DNA of 64,000 bases from Nostoc sp. 'Lobaria pulmonaria (5183) cyanobiont' (GTDB lineage Bacteria > Cyanobacteriota > Cyanobacteriia > Cyanobacteriales > Nostocaceae). The position numbers were made by a program, and so were the translations under genes. Under the pieces are notes generated by a model that was given only the letters and a program-made list of their open reading frames with translations, searched no databases and had not been told where the DNA came from. Where the stretch lies: contig NZ_CP026692.1 in the NCBI RefSeq assembly GCF_002949795.1, forward strand, positions 6,370,545-6,434,544. Reading direction: 5' to 3'. Below are positions 27,169 to 35,859 of the stretch, piece by piece. Within the stretch, counting starts at the first letter, position 1. Each line of letters starts with the position of its first letter.

Positions 27169-27477
27169 TCACAATATCCATTCCGAAGAACGTTCGCCCA
27201 AATCGAGAGGAATGCTGACAGCTTTGCCAAGCCGGGGGCGATCGCGTGTTTGTGTGATAAATGTTTCTACTTGCGTTGACCCACCCAAGGCATGAAGATA
27301 ATTGGCAATGCTATCAAGATGCTCTTGGTACTCCGCCTCATTCAAGGGAAAAGAAGCTTGCTCCAAGTATTTCCACATTACTTGCAAAAATATCTTTCCC
27401 TGTGCCCGCCGGAACTGGACATCATAAGAATATCCCCACTTATCAAGCAATATCTGACGTAATTCCTGTCCTGTCAT
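27169..27477 (-). CDS. DUF3067 family protein
   Basis: A 102-residue protein that I recognise as the DUF3067 family of cyanobacteria and chloroplast-bearing plants: TGQELRQILLDKWGYSYDVQ, then GKIFLQVMWKYLEQASFPL and the C-terminal PRLGKAVSIPLDLGER. It is soluble. Function is not established. Its place between tatC and petC suggests a link to photosynthetic complex biogenesis. ATG at 27477 is preferred to TTG at 27489. Confidence 0.8.
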   Translation of the reverse strand: MTGQELRQILLDKWGYSYDVQFRRAQGKIFLQVMWKYLEQASFPLNEAEYQEHLDSIANYLHALGGSTQVETFITQTRDRPRLGKAVSIPLDLGERSSEWIL

Positions 27478-27706
27478 AGCTTTTCTCAATCAGATTTTAC
27501 ATTTAGTTATGATGTTAAGTTCCGTGACTCCAGTATGATAAGGATATAAAGAAATGTAATGCTAACAGAAAAGATGCTAAATATATCTTGGAACAAAGAA
27601 GTATGGCATCGTTGTGAGCGCTAGCATTTCGACTTAGACAAGAGTTGCTCAAGTACAAGTACTTTTGTCAAAATGCTTAACAAAATACACAAAGAGCGCG
27701 TAGATT

Positions 27707-28246
27707 ATGGCTCAATTTTCTGAATCAGCAGACGTGCCCGATATGGGGCGTCGTCAGTTCATGAATCTGCTCACTTTTGGGACTGTCACTGGAGTAGCTC
27801 TGGGTGCATTGTATCCCGTTGTCAAGTACTTTATTCCACCAGCAGCAGGTGGCGCTGGTGGTGGTGTAACGGCAAAAGACGAGTTAGGTAACGATGTTAG
27901 TGTCACTAAATTTCTAGAAAACCGGAATGCAGGCGATCGCAACCTAGTTCAAGGACTAAAGGGAGATCCTACCTATATTGTGGTAGACAGCAAAGAGGCG
28001 ATCAAAGATTATGGCATTAACGCCATCTGTACCCACTTAGGTTGTGTCGTCCCCTGGAACGTTGCTGAGAACAAATTCAAGTGTCCTTGTCATGGTTCCC
28101 AGTATGACGAAACTGGTAAGGTTGTTCGGGGACCAGCGCCTCTGTCTCTGCCTTTAGCCCATACCAACGTAAACGACGACAAAATCGTTTTAACTCCTTG
28201 GACTGAAACCGACTTCCGCACAGGTGATGCACCTTGGTGGGGTTAA
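27707..28246 (+). CDS. petC: Cytochrome b6f Rieske iron-sulfur protein
   Basis: A 179-residue protein. The N-terminus holds a twin-arginine motif (MGRRQFMNLL, residues 13-22) and one TM segment (TFGTVTGVALGALYPVVKYF). A Gly-rich hinge (AAGGAGGG) follows, then the Rieske cluster ligands in CTHLGC and CPCHGS. It carries electrons from plastoquinol to cytochrome f in the thylakoid. petA follows at 186 bases, in the usual petCA order, separated by repeat DNA. The uncleaved Tat-type anchor fits the nearby tatC. Confidence 0.97.
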   Translation: MAQFSESADVPDMGRRQFMNLLTFGTVTGVALGALYPVVKYFIPPAAGGAGGGVTAKDELGNDVSVTKFLENRNAGDRNLVQGLKGDPTYIVVDSKEAIKDYGINAICTHLGCVVPWNVAENKFKCPCHGSQYDETGKVVRGPAPLSLPLAHTNVNDDKIVLTPWTETDFRTGDAPWWG

Positions 28247-28253
28247 TCAGTGC

Positions 28254-28412
28254 TGAGTTATGAGTGCTGAGTAAGGGATGAGGGAGATGAGGGAGTGAGG
28301 GAGATGAGGGAGTGAGGGAGAAATAACCCATACCCAATGCCCAATGCCCACTTGCCCTGAGCGAAGCCGAAGGGATGCCCAATGCCCAATGACTAATGAC
28401 TAATGACTAATT
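28254..28412. repeat. Short tandem repeats filling the petC-petA gap
   Basis: 28271-28322 is a GATGAGGGAGTGAGG-type tandem. 28327-28412 holds heptamer repeats (CCAATGC/CCCAATG, then ACTAATG three times) around a hairpin, CCCT-GAGCGAAGCCGA-AGGG. These are STRR-type repeats of heterocystous cyanobacteria. No gene fits here. Confidence 0.8.
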
Positions 28413-28432
28413 CAATTGTCGCCTTTATAGAG

Positions 28433-29434
28433 ATGAGAAATGTTTTCATAACAGCGAGGTTAACTCGCAGTGCTAGAGCGATTGTAAAAACATTGCTCAT
28501 AGCGATCGCCACTGTGACATTTTACTTCACCAGCGATCTAGCTCTTCCCCAATCAGCTGCCGCCTATCCCTTTTGGGCACAGCAAACCTATCCCGAAACC
28601 CCCCGCGAACCAACAGGGCGAATTGTTTGTGCCAACTGTCACCTAGCCGCCAAGGTTACAGAAGTGGAAGTTCCCCAATCGGTGCTACCTGACACTGTAT
28701 TCAAAGCTGTGGTGAAAATCCCCTACGATCTAAGCGCCCAGCAAGTTGGTGCCGATGGTTCTAAGGTTGGCTTGAACGTCGGTGCAGTACTGATGCTACC
28801 CGAAGGCTTTAAGATTGCTCCTGAAGACCGTCTTTCCGAAGAACTTAAAGAAGAAGTTGGCGACACTTTCTACCAACCCTACAGCGAAGACAAAGATAAC
28901 GTCGTCATCGTCGGCCCTTTACCCGGTGAACAGTATCAGGAAATCGTCTTCCCAGTTCTTTCTCCCAACCCCGCAACCGACAAAAACATCCACTTCGGTA
29001 AATATTCAGTTCACGTAGGTGGTAATCGGGGACGTGGACAAGTTTTTCCCACAGGTGAAAAGAGCAACAACAATGTTTACAACGCTTCCGCTACTGGCAC
29101 AATTACCAAAATTGCTAAAGAGGAAGATGGAGATGGTAACGTTAAATATCTAGTCAACATCCAACCTGAATCGGGTAATGTTGTCGTTGATACGATTCCT
29201 TTAGGGCCAGACCTGCTTGTTTCCGAAGGGCAAGCAGTTAAGAGTGGTGATGCTTTGACCAGCAACCCGAACGTCGGTGGATTCGGTCAAATAGATGCAG
29301 AAATCGTACTGCAAGACGCTTCCAGAGTCAAATGGATGATTGCATTCATCGCTCTTGTAATGTTGGCTCAAGTTATGTTAGTGCTGAAGAAGAAGCAGGT
29401 TGAAAAAGTTCAAGCTGCTGAAATGAATTTCTAA
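28433..29434 (+). CDS. petA: Cytochrome f
   Basis: A 333-residue precursor. Residues 1-44 are a Sec signal peptide ending SAAA-YPFWAQQ, the mature Tyr being the haem axial ligand. The haem site CANCH follows at about residue 65. A Lys patch and small domain precede the C-terminal TM anchor (WMIAFIALVMLAQVMLVL) and KKKQVEKVQAAEMNF tail. The ATG at 28433 is chosen over a start ten codons upstream in repeat DNA, because it gives the MRN start known from Nostoc cytochrome f. It passes electrons to plastocyanin or cytochrome c6. Confidence 0.97.
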   Translation: MRNVFITARLTRSARAIVKTLLIAIATVTFYFTSDLALPQSAAAYPFWAQQTYPETPREPTGRIVCANCHLAAKVTEVEVPQSVLPDTVFKAVVKIPYDLSAQQVGADGSKVGLNVGAVLMLPEGFKIAPEDRLSEELKEEVGDTFYQPYSEDKDNVVIVGPLPGEQYQEIVFPVLSPNPATDKNIHFGKYSVHVGGNRGRGQVFPTGEKSNNNVYNASATGTITKIAKEEDGDGNVKYLVNIQPESGNVVVDTIPLGPDLLVSEGQAVKSGDALTSNPNVGGFGQIDAEIVLQDASRVKWMIAFIALVMLAQVMLVLKKKQVEKVQAAEMNF

Positions 29435-29460
29435 ATTCTCTGCTAAATCATTACTTGTAG

Positions 29461-29485
29461 GACAGGCATCTTGCCTGTCTTTTTT
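29461..29485 (+). terminator. Rho-independent terminator of petCA
   Basis: GACAGGC (29461-29467) and GCCTGTC (29473-29479) form a 7-bp stem with a 5-base loop, followed by six T residues. Confidence 0.88.
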
Positions 29486-29547
29486 ATATGTTATTTACAC
29501 AAAGCCTGGAAATTTGGAACTTAACTGTTAGTAGACTTTATTAACTT

Positions 29548-29718
29548 ATGGAAACCGAGAATGTTGATGAAGCGAATAAAGATGAAGGCATTATCATGAC
29601 CCTTTTTCTTGACTTTCTGATGAACGATGCTATGCAGAACCCTTCTAAACTTGTTCCTTATACCCAAAAAATGAGCGATGAAATGGATGATTTACTAGCT
29701 GATGTAGTTATAGATTAA
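29548..29718 (+). CDS. Small acidic protein, antitoxin-like
   Basis: A 56-residue frame: acidic start (METENVDEANKDEG), a hydrophobic helix (IIMTLFLDFLMNDAM) and an acidic end (SDEMDDLLADVVID). The DFL...NP..L.PYT..M..E.D.LL pattern looks like small cyanobacterial TA-associated proteins as I remember them. No intact toxin follows; the next 200 bases are non-coding. It may be an orphan. Confidence 0.45.
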   Translation: METENVDEANKDEGIIMTLFLDFLMNDAMQNPSKLVPYTQKMSDEMDDLLADVVID

Positions 29719-29927
29719 TGGCTGCATTTACTTGTAATTGATGGCAGACTTTTTGATACCCAAAAATTGAAGCGCATAGCAAATGATTAACAAAGAAACT
29801 GCCGAGCATTGCATTATCTATGGGGTAATACTTGTCATGGCTGGCACCTTGTTAAGCAACCATTGAGCGTGATTCACGAACTTATGCCACCAGGACATAA
29901 GCTCTCAACTCTGTAAAACTCATTTGC

Positions 29928-30113
29928 TCATAATTCGAGTTCATTGACAAACTCCCATTCGCCATTGCGATAAACAATGATTTACAGTTCATCCGCAGAT
30001 AAGATGTAAACTTCTCCGGTTTTGTCGTCAAATCGAAATAAGCGGATATCTTTGTAAAGATTTGACAGCATTTGACAAACCCGTATACAGGCTAAGGCTT
30101 GCTCTGTTGTTGG
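29928..30113 (-). pseudogene. DUF6888-like gene broken by an in-frame stop
   Basis: Reading leftward from 30113: PTTEQALACIRVCQMLSNLY, then KDIRLFRFDDKTGEVYILSADEL, a TAA at 29984-29982, and in the same frame IIVYRNGEWEFVNELEL before TGA. The two parts together match the shape of the DUF6888 small proteins (about 60 residues, C...LSN.Y..I.L...D..T..VYIL...I.I...G.W.F). A TGA precedes the first codon, so a start is also missing. A related intact copy is at 61355. Confidence 0.65.
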
Positions 30114-30140
30114 TCAAATAAACGCTCCTCACTACTAATA

Positions 30141-30163
30141 TAGGGTGGGCAATGCCCACCCTA
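30141..30163. repeat. Palindromic repeat downstream of the GH57 gene
   Basis: TAGGGTGGGCA and TGCCCACCCTA form an 11-bp inverted repeat with a one-base centre. It lies 26 bases after the end of the minus-strand GH57 gene and could act as a transcript end, but no T tract follows. Confidence 0.55.
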
Positions 30164-30188
30164 CAGCTGTTGATTACTTTGTGTGAGA

Positions 30189-31778
30189 CTATAACGGACG
30201 GTAGACGCGATAGTTGATTTCCGGGAAGATATTATCCATTAACTCGACTTTTTCTAGCCAACCACTGTCAACTTTGCCGATTTTAACGTCTTCGTACAGC
30301 TTATTGAACCGCATTAGGTGCGATCGCGTCCGTCTAACTGCATAGGGTACCATTGTTCCCGTCCGCATAATAAATGCCCAGTCGGAAGATTGTGCTAATA
30401 ACAATTCTCGCGCTGCTTGGTTCAAGGCTTTCCACGCCAACTCATCTTCTGGTTCCAGGTGCGAGATTTCAATCATCCGTTCAGCAGCTTTGTGCAAATG
30501 CGGATAAACCCACGCGTTCGTCTCATTCAACCAATACTCGTGGAAACCCTTGAAACCCCAACTCGACTGCGAAGGACGACAAACTTGCTGAGTTGGCTGG
30601 TCTCGCAAATAGTCTGCTAAATGGGTCATTTGATATGTTCCTTGGTCATACCACGACTTGCGGAATAGGTAATCGATGAACCAGGGGCCTTCATACCACC
30701 AATGTCCAAATAACTCTGCGTCATAAGGCGAAACGATAATTGGCGGTCGCTGCATTATACTATAAAGATGCTCAGATTGCTGCTCTCGATTATACATAAA
30801 GTTAGCAGCGTGTTCTGCGGCCTTTTCTCTAGCCCAATAAGGATCGTAAAGTGCCTTATCTGATAAACCTAAACCACGTCCAGTAATTTTGTGATATTTA
30901 ATGCCCGTATTTTTCCGTTGGCCGTTGGGCATAATGTAGGGCTTGATGTACTCATATTCTGCTTCCCAGCCCAAATCTTTGTAAAATTCCCGATACTCCG
31001 CCGCTCCAGGATAGCCTACCTCAGAAGACCATACCTGTTGGGAAGATTCCTGATCTCGACCAAAGACAGCAACACCAGTTTCTGTATAAATTGGGGCATA
31101 AGTGCCAAAGCGCGGCCGGGGACGGGCATAAAGGATGCCATGCCCATCAGTGAGGAAGTAGCGTAACCCAGCATCAGCTAGCATCCGCTCTAAACCTTCA
31201 TAGTAGGCACATTCCGGCAACCAAATGCCTCTGGGTGCTTGTCCAAAGGTTTGTTCGTAATGTTCGCAGGCTACCTGAATTTGCGCCCACACTGCTTGTG
31301 GATACATTTTCATCAACGGTAAATAGCCGTGAGTAGCGCCGCAAGTGATAATTTCCAGGTTGTTACTGTCTTGGAACTTCTTAAAAGCTGTCACCAAGTC
31401 CCCGCCATAGCGTTCCCATAGCTGACGTGCTTCGCTAAACTCAGTCACGTAATGTTCGGCTAAATAACGAAGATGCCCGTTGTTGACATTATGTTCTGCT
31501 TCTAGTGCTATAAGTTCTTCTAGTTGAGCTAAGTGTGCTTCGTAGCGTTCTTGAAGCAGAGGATCGCGAAGCATCGACACTAAAGGGGGTGTCATACTCA
31601 TCGTGATTTTAAAGTCGATACCGTCTCGCTTTAAGCCTTCAAATACTTTCAATAAGGGGATGTAGGTTTCTGTGATGGCTTCATAGAGCCATTCTTCCTC
31701 CAGCACGTAGTCACTTTCCGGGTGACGAACGAAGGGTAGATGTGCGTGGAGTACAAGCGCAACGTAGCCGATAGCCAT
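30189..31778 (-). CDS. GH57 family 1,4-alpha-glucan branching enzyme-like protein
   Basis: A 529-residue glycoside hydrolase family 57 protein with the C-terminal DUF1957 region of branching enzymes. Conserved regions seen: HAHLPFVRHPE near the N-terminus, ATHGYLPLM, WLPECAYYEG (nucleophile Glu), SPYDAELFGHWWYEGP (acid/base Asp), and SSDWAFIMRTGTMVPYA near the end. It would act on glycogen or related glucans in the cytoplasm. It is monocistronic; ATG at 31778. Length matches the branching-enzyme subgroup. Confidence 0.9.
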   Translation of the reverse strand: MAIGYVALVLHAHLPFVRHPESDYVLEEEWLYEAITETYIPLLKVFEGLKRDGIDFKITMSMTPPLVSMLRDPLLQERYEAHLAQLEELIALEAEHNVNNGHLRYLAEHYVTEFSEARQLWERYGGDLVTAFKKFQDSNNLEIITCGATHGYLPLMKMYPQAVWAQIQVACEHYEQTFGQAPRGIWLPECAYYEGLERMLADAGLRYFLTDGHGILYARPRPRFGTYAPIYTETGVAVFGRDQESSQQVWSSEVGYPGAAEYREFYKDLGWEAEYEYIKPYIMPNGQRKNTGIKYHKITGRGLGLSDKALYDPYWAREKAAEHAANFMYNREQQSEHLYSIMQRPPIIVSPYDAELFGHWWYEGPWFIDYLFRKSWYDQGTYQMTHLADYLRDQPTQQVCRPSQSSWGFKGFHEYWLNETNAWVYPHLHKAAERMIEISHLEPEDELAWKALNQAARELLLAQSSDWAFIMRTGTMVPYAVRRTRSHLMRFNKLYEDVKIGKVDSGWLEKVELMDNIFPEINYRVYRPL

Positions 31779-32341
31779 AGTGATTTTGGGGTGATACTTG
31801 TAAGTTGAAGGTCGAGAGGTTTGGCTGAAATTAACAATATTTTAAGACTTTATGGGGATCGTGAAGATACGAGTGTCAACTTTTCACATAAAAAGAACGC
31901 TTAGGCTGCTGCTTCATGTTAACTGTTCATCTCTAACCAAATTATCAATCTTAATCTCTAGTACCTACTAGATGTACATGACTTAAAGTTGTGACAAGTA
32001 TATTTCACAACTATTTTGGTGCATGGCGTAAAAGCAGCGAAGTTGGAATGTATCTACTAATTACTATTTTCATATTCAGCAAGATACTGGTATCCAGCTT
32101 CACTAATTCCTAATAAATTTTTCAATTTGTAGATTTGACCCTTTTATCTCTATGTTGATCGAGTTCATTTCGTGATGTGTATGATTACCCCTACTATTTT
32201 TTGATAAGCGATCGCTAGAGTTATACAAAAAACGCTGAACTCAAACGCCGAAAACTGGTAAACTGTCCCACATTTAATTTGCACAATTTAAAGGCTGAAA
32301 CTCATACCCAGAGTACGTCCAATTGGAAAACTAGATGTGGA
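31779..32341. other. Intergenic region, no supported gene
   Basis: AT-rich with a single GCGATCGC site near 32208 and no open frame of note. The GH57 promoter (leftward) should be at its left end. Confidence 0.4.
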
Positions 32342-32490
32342 TTAGCTTAACAGTGGTGATGTGATTTCGTCATCAGCCAACAAGGTTGCGATCAGTTTTA
32401 ATTGGGCAACTTCTCTGCGATATAACTTCTAGCTGCTGTAATTGCCAATTTGCAATCCAATATTCTTGGACTCCTGTGGATGAGTATTTT
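32342..32490 (-). pseudogene. Frameshifted C-terminal relic of a Uma2 gene
   Basis: Reading leftward from 32489: KYSSTGVQEYWIANWQLQQLEV in one frame, then RREVAQLKLIATLLADDEIT in another, ending SPLLS and a stop. One extra base after the EV codons (GAAGTT-A-TATCGC) restores the frame. The joined sequence is the usual Uma2 end (EYWIxxWxxxxxEVYRREx...LxxPLLPGF). It lies 51 bases beyond the end of an intact Uma2 gene. Confidence 0.75.
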
Positions 32491-32541
32491 AGTTCATAGC
32501 ATTATTTTTCTATGCCTAGTTTAGAGATAAAATTCTATTTT

Positions 32542-33261
32542 TCAGAATATTTGCTCAGGATCAATACCTGCGGCTCGCAAGCGTTCTGCCAATATTGCAG
32601 CCCGTTGACGTTCTTGTTCTAGTTGTTGATTTGCTTGCTCTAACTGTTCATTTGCTTCTTCCTCTGGCAACATCACCAGCTGCCTATCTGGTGTAAAAAA
32701 GCGTAATTTGCCCAAATATACTGCCAAATACAGCCCTAATTGCTGACTCCACAACCAACCCGACTCAGTGGGTACAAGTTCTTGATATTGCCCATCAACT
32801 ATGTGAAATCCTTGTAATTCTAGGTTATTTGGGTCAAACCAAAAGTAATCTGGAGTGCGAAATGTATTTTGGTAGATTTGCTTTTTTAAACCTTTATCAA
32901 CCGAGGCAGTGGAATTAGATAATAGCTCAATAATTACATTGGGGTATTTGCCGTCTTCTTGCCACACAACCCAGCTTTTGCGGTCTTTTTTCTCTGTATC
33001 TAAAACCACAAAGAAATCAGGTCCTCGAAATTCTTTTGACTTTTTCTGGTTGGGACTGAAATAGATTGTCAGGTTGCCGGTAGCATAAAAATCCTGACGA
33101 TCGCGCCACCACCATTTAATCAGGCGGATAAGTAAATCAATTTGTTCGCGGTGTAAATCAGATTCCAAGGGGGGTTCATCACTATAGATATCACCTGGTG
33201 GGAAAATTATACTCTCAGTGACAGCTTGTAAACTAGGGGTGTTGGTAATGGGCTGAGACAT
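32542..33261 (-). CDS. Uma2-family (DUF820) putative endonuclease
   Basis: A 239-residue Uma2 protein. The core shows YATGNLTIYFSPNQ, FRGPDFFVVLD with the family PD pair, NVIIELLSNST with the active-site Glu, and a YFWFDP strand. A Glu/Gln coiled-coil tail ends LAERLRAAGIDPEQ, the same kind of tail as in the gene at 14849. The catalytic P-D...E-L-L layout looks complete. Role unknown. Confidence 0.83.
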   Translation of the reverse strand: MSQPITNTPSLQAVTESIIFPPGDIYSDEPPLESDLHREQIDLLIRLIKWWWRDRQDFYATGNLTIYFSPNQKKSKEFRGPDFFVVLDTEKKDRKSWVVWQEDGKYPNVIIELLSNSTASVDKGLKKQIYQNTFRTPDYFWFDPNNLELQGFHIVDGQYQELVPTESGWLWSQQLGLYLAVYLGKLRFFTPDRQLVMLPEEEANEQLEQANQQLEQERQRAAILAERLRAAGIDPEQIF

Positions 33262-33353
33262 ACAAGATACTTTTTCTGTTTGTATCTATGCTATCGTGAC
33301 CAACCTTTGGATTATGAATGCGTAGGCGCAGCCGATCGTAAACATTGCGCTCC

Positions 33354-34475
33354 TTATTCTTCATCCCGATATAACTCCTGCAAGTCTTGTAACTGAGTCT
33401 TCCGGGAAATCCGGCGATATTTTTTACTTTCTAGCTTGGGTTCGTATTGACTCTGCCCTTTGCCTTTGCTTTTGCTTTTTAACTTCATGGTAGATTCTGG
33501 ATCGGCTTGTTGGTGTAGCTGTGTTTGATGAGCGATCGCCGCGTCCAAAAATTTTAAATAATGTTCATATCGTTCCCAGTTTCCCCGCACCACACACTCA
33601 GGCTCGTCTCGATGCAGACAATCACTAAACCGACAGCTAGCAACTGCTAACCGCTTTCTTGCTTCTGGGAAATAATGGATTAATTCTTCTGGGATACAAT
33701 CCATATCAGGCTGATTAAAGCCGGGAGTATCTGCCAGTAAACCACCGCTAGGTAACTCAAATAATTCTATATGGCGAGTAGTATGACGACCACGAGCCAG
33801 TTTGCCAGAAACTTCTCCGACTCGCAGATGAAGAGAGTCAATCAGCGTATTAATCAGACTGGATTTACCAACGCCGGAAGGCCCAGCGATTACGGTAATT
33901 TTATTGCTCAAATATCTGGCTGCTTGGTCGGTATTGATACCATCTTTGACGCTGATAAATATTGGTTCATAGCCCCAACCGAGCAGACGATCGCTAACTT
34001 TTTGTTGTTCTGGCGGTGAAATTAAATCACTTTTATTCAAACATAAAAGCACATCTAAGCCAGTAGACTCAGCTTTAATTAGAAACCGACTCAACTGATA
34101 AGGTTCCAAAGGTGGATCGGCTACGGCAAATACTAATAAAATTTGGTTGACATTGGCGATCGCCGGACGATCTAATTCGCTTTGACGGGGTAAAACCTCA
34201 GCGATCGCACCCCGTCCCCCAGCCCAATCTGGCTCTTCTACCACAACGCGATCGCCTACCATCACCTGTTGTCCGATTTTTTTCAGACGTGTTCTTCGGG
34301 TACAAAGCAGGAGGGGAGGCAAGGGCAAAGGGGCATTTAAATTCAGTTTTTCCTCTGCTCCCTTGCTCCTCTGCTCTCCATCCTCTCGATCTAGCTGTAC
34401 TCGGTAAAAATTAGCCTGTACAGCCACCACTGTACCCAATAACTGTCCAGTTGCGGCAAAATTTTCCCCTGTCAT
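33354..34475 (-). CDS. rsgA: Ribosome small subunit-dependent GTPase A (RsgA)
   Basis: A 373-residue circularly permuted GTPase that helps mature the 30S ribosomal subunit. An OB-fold N-terminus is followed by G4 (LNKSDL), G1 (GPSGVGKSS) and G3 (DTPGF) in that permuted order, then a zinc site with CRFSDCLHRDEPEC. Oddity: residues about 31-55 (34311-34385) are a low-complexity insert coded by CT-rich repeat DNA within the OB region. The C-terminal 60 residues are Lys-rich. It overlaps the tusA-like gene by 4 bases. Confidence 0.92.
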   Translation of the reverse strand: MTGENFAATGQLLGTVVAVQANFYRVQLDREDGEQRSKGAEEKLNLNAPLPLPPLLLCTRRTRLKKIGQQVMVGDRVVVEEPDWAGGRGAIAEVLPRQSELDRPAIANVNQILLVFAVADPPLEPYQLSRFLIKAESTGLDVLLCLNKSDLISPPEQQKVSDRLLGWGYEPIFISVKDGINTDQAARYLSNKITVIAGPSGVGKSSLINTLIDSLHLRVGEVSGKLARGRHTTRHIELFELPSGGLLADTPGFNQPDMDCIPEELIHYFPEARKRLAVASCRFSDCLHRDEPECVVRGNWERYEHYLKFLDAAIAHQTQLHQQADPESTMKLKSKSKGKGQSQYEPKLESKKYRRISRKTQLQDLQELYRDEE

Positions 34476-34732
34476 TGGCCAGCAACTGGACGGCGCACTA
34501 ACAGAGAAAAATAATTAGTGCAGTCTGTAATTTGTTCCACCTGATAACCTGCCATTGTCAAACTATCAGGAACCTGCTCAATCGGCTCACCAGGGTCTAG
34601 CCAGACTTCTAGCAAACCTCCCAATGGCATTTTCTCCAGACGTAGTTTTGTCCGCACGAAATTAATCGGGCAAGGGGTGCCGCGTAAATCAAGTTGAGCA
34701 TCGGGAGTTGAAACAGAAGAGGGCATCATCAC
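34472..34732 (-). CDS. TusA/SirA-family sulfur carrier protein
   Basis: An 86-residue protein with the TusA signature: LDLRGTPCPINFVRTKL, where the Cys carries sulfur in the family, and a GGLLEVWLDPGEP strand. TusA proteins pass sulfur for tRNA thiolation and related reactions. It overlaps dnaJ upstream and rsgA downstream by 4 bases each, a tight operon arrangement. Some cyanobacterial members may have other roles. Confidence 0.85.
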   Translation of the reverse strand: MMMPSSVSTPDAQLDLRGTPCPINFVRTKLRLEKMPLGGLLEVWLDPGEPIEQVPDSLTMAGYQVEQITDCTNYFSLLVRRPVAGQ

Positions 34733-35859
34733 TTAAATAAATTTCCCAAAAATCCTTCTAAACCACCTTTACCAGTCCGATCCCCCTTAATTTTAGCCAG
34801 CTTCTCCAGCAGCTCCCTCTCCTCTGGGGTGACTTTATTGGGAATATCAATTAATACATTCAGCATGTGATCCCCACGACTTACGGGATTACCCAAGCGG
34901 GGTACACCGCGGTTTTCCAACTTCATTACTGTATTCGGCTGAGTTCCAGCTGGAATGATTAGTTCTACTGGCCCATCTACTGTATCTACCTCTAACCGAC
35001 AACCTAAAATCGCTTGCAGGTAGCTAACTTTGATTTCTGAGAGAATATTAATCCCATCCCGCTGGAATTCCTCGTCCTCATTCACGAACAAGTAAACGTA
35101 TAAATCACCAGGAGGGCCACTACGTTGACCAGCATCTCCTTCACTAGAAATCCGCAAACGTGTGCCATTATCCACCCCAGCTGGAATGGTAATTTTGAGT
35201 TTCTTTGTGACTTGATTTGCGCCCTTACCATCACACGCGTCACACTTATCTTCAATTACCATCCCTGTTCCATTACAGGTGGGACAAGTCGAGACTTGGG
35301 TGAAACTGCCAAATGGTGTTCTTGTTACACGGCGTACTTGAGCCGATCCGCCACAAGTCGAACAAGTCCGAGGGCGGGTTCCAGGTTTAGCACCAGAACC
35401 GCTACAAACTTCACAATTTTCTAGATGGGAAATGCGAATTTCTTTTTCGCCACCAAATATCGCTTCCCGAAAGTCTAACTTCAGGTCTAGCCGCAGGTCA
35501 TCACCCCTGGCAGGCCCACTGCGCCGTCTTTGTTGCGTGGGATTACCCATACCGCCAGCAAAGCCACTAAAAATGCTTTCAAAAATATCGGCAAAACCAC
35601 CCATATCGCCGACATCTTGAAAGCCCGCGCCAGCAGCACCAGATACACCTTCTGGACCAAAGCGATCGTAACGAGCGCGGGTTTCGGGTTCTGAGAGTAC
35701 CTCATAAGCGCGGTTAATTTCTTTAAAGCGATCCTCCGCCCCCGGTTCTTTGTTCACATCTGGGTGATATTTCCGGGCTAGACGGCGATAGGCTTGTTTG
35801 ATTTCTTCTTTGTCAGTGTCACGAGAGACACCCAGGATTTCATAATAGTCGCGGGCCAT
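34729..35859 (-). CDS. dnaJ: Chaperone DnaJ (type I)
   Basis: A 376-residue co-chaperone. The J domain has the HPD motif (YHPDVNKEP) and is followed by a Gly/Phe-rich linker with GGMGNP. Four zinc-binding repeats are present: CEVCSGSG, CSTCGGSA, CPTCNGTG, CDACDGKG; the second has Ala where Gly is typical at the last position. The substrate-binding C-terminus is complete. It stimulates DnaK ATPase. dnaK lies upstream on the same strand, though 620 bases away. Confidence 0.95.
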   Translation of the reverse strand: MARDYYEILGVSRDTDKEEIKQAYRRLARKYHPDVNKEPGAEDRFKEINRAYEVLSEPETRARYDRFGPEGVSGAAGAGFQDVGDMGGFADIFESIFSGFAGGMGNPTQQRRRSGPARGDDLRLDLKLDFREAIFGGEKEIRISHLENCEVCSGSGAKPGTRPRTCSTCGGSAQVRRVTRTPFGSFTQVSTCPTCNGTGMVIEDKCDACDGKGANQVTKKLKITIPAGVDNGTRLRISSEGDAGQRSGPPGDLYVYLFVNEDEEFQRDGINILSEIKVSYLQAILGCRLEVDTVDGPVELIIPAGTQPNTVMKLENRGVPRLGNPVSRGDHMLNVLIDIPNKVTPEERELLEKLAKIKGDRTGKGGLEGFLGNLFK

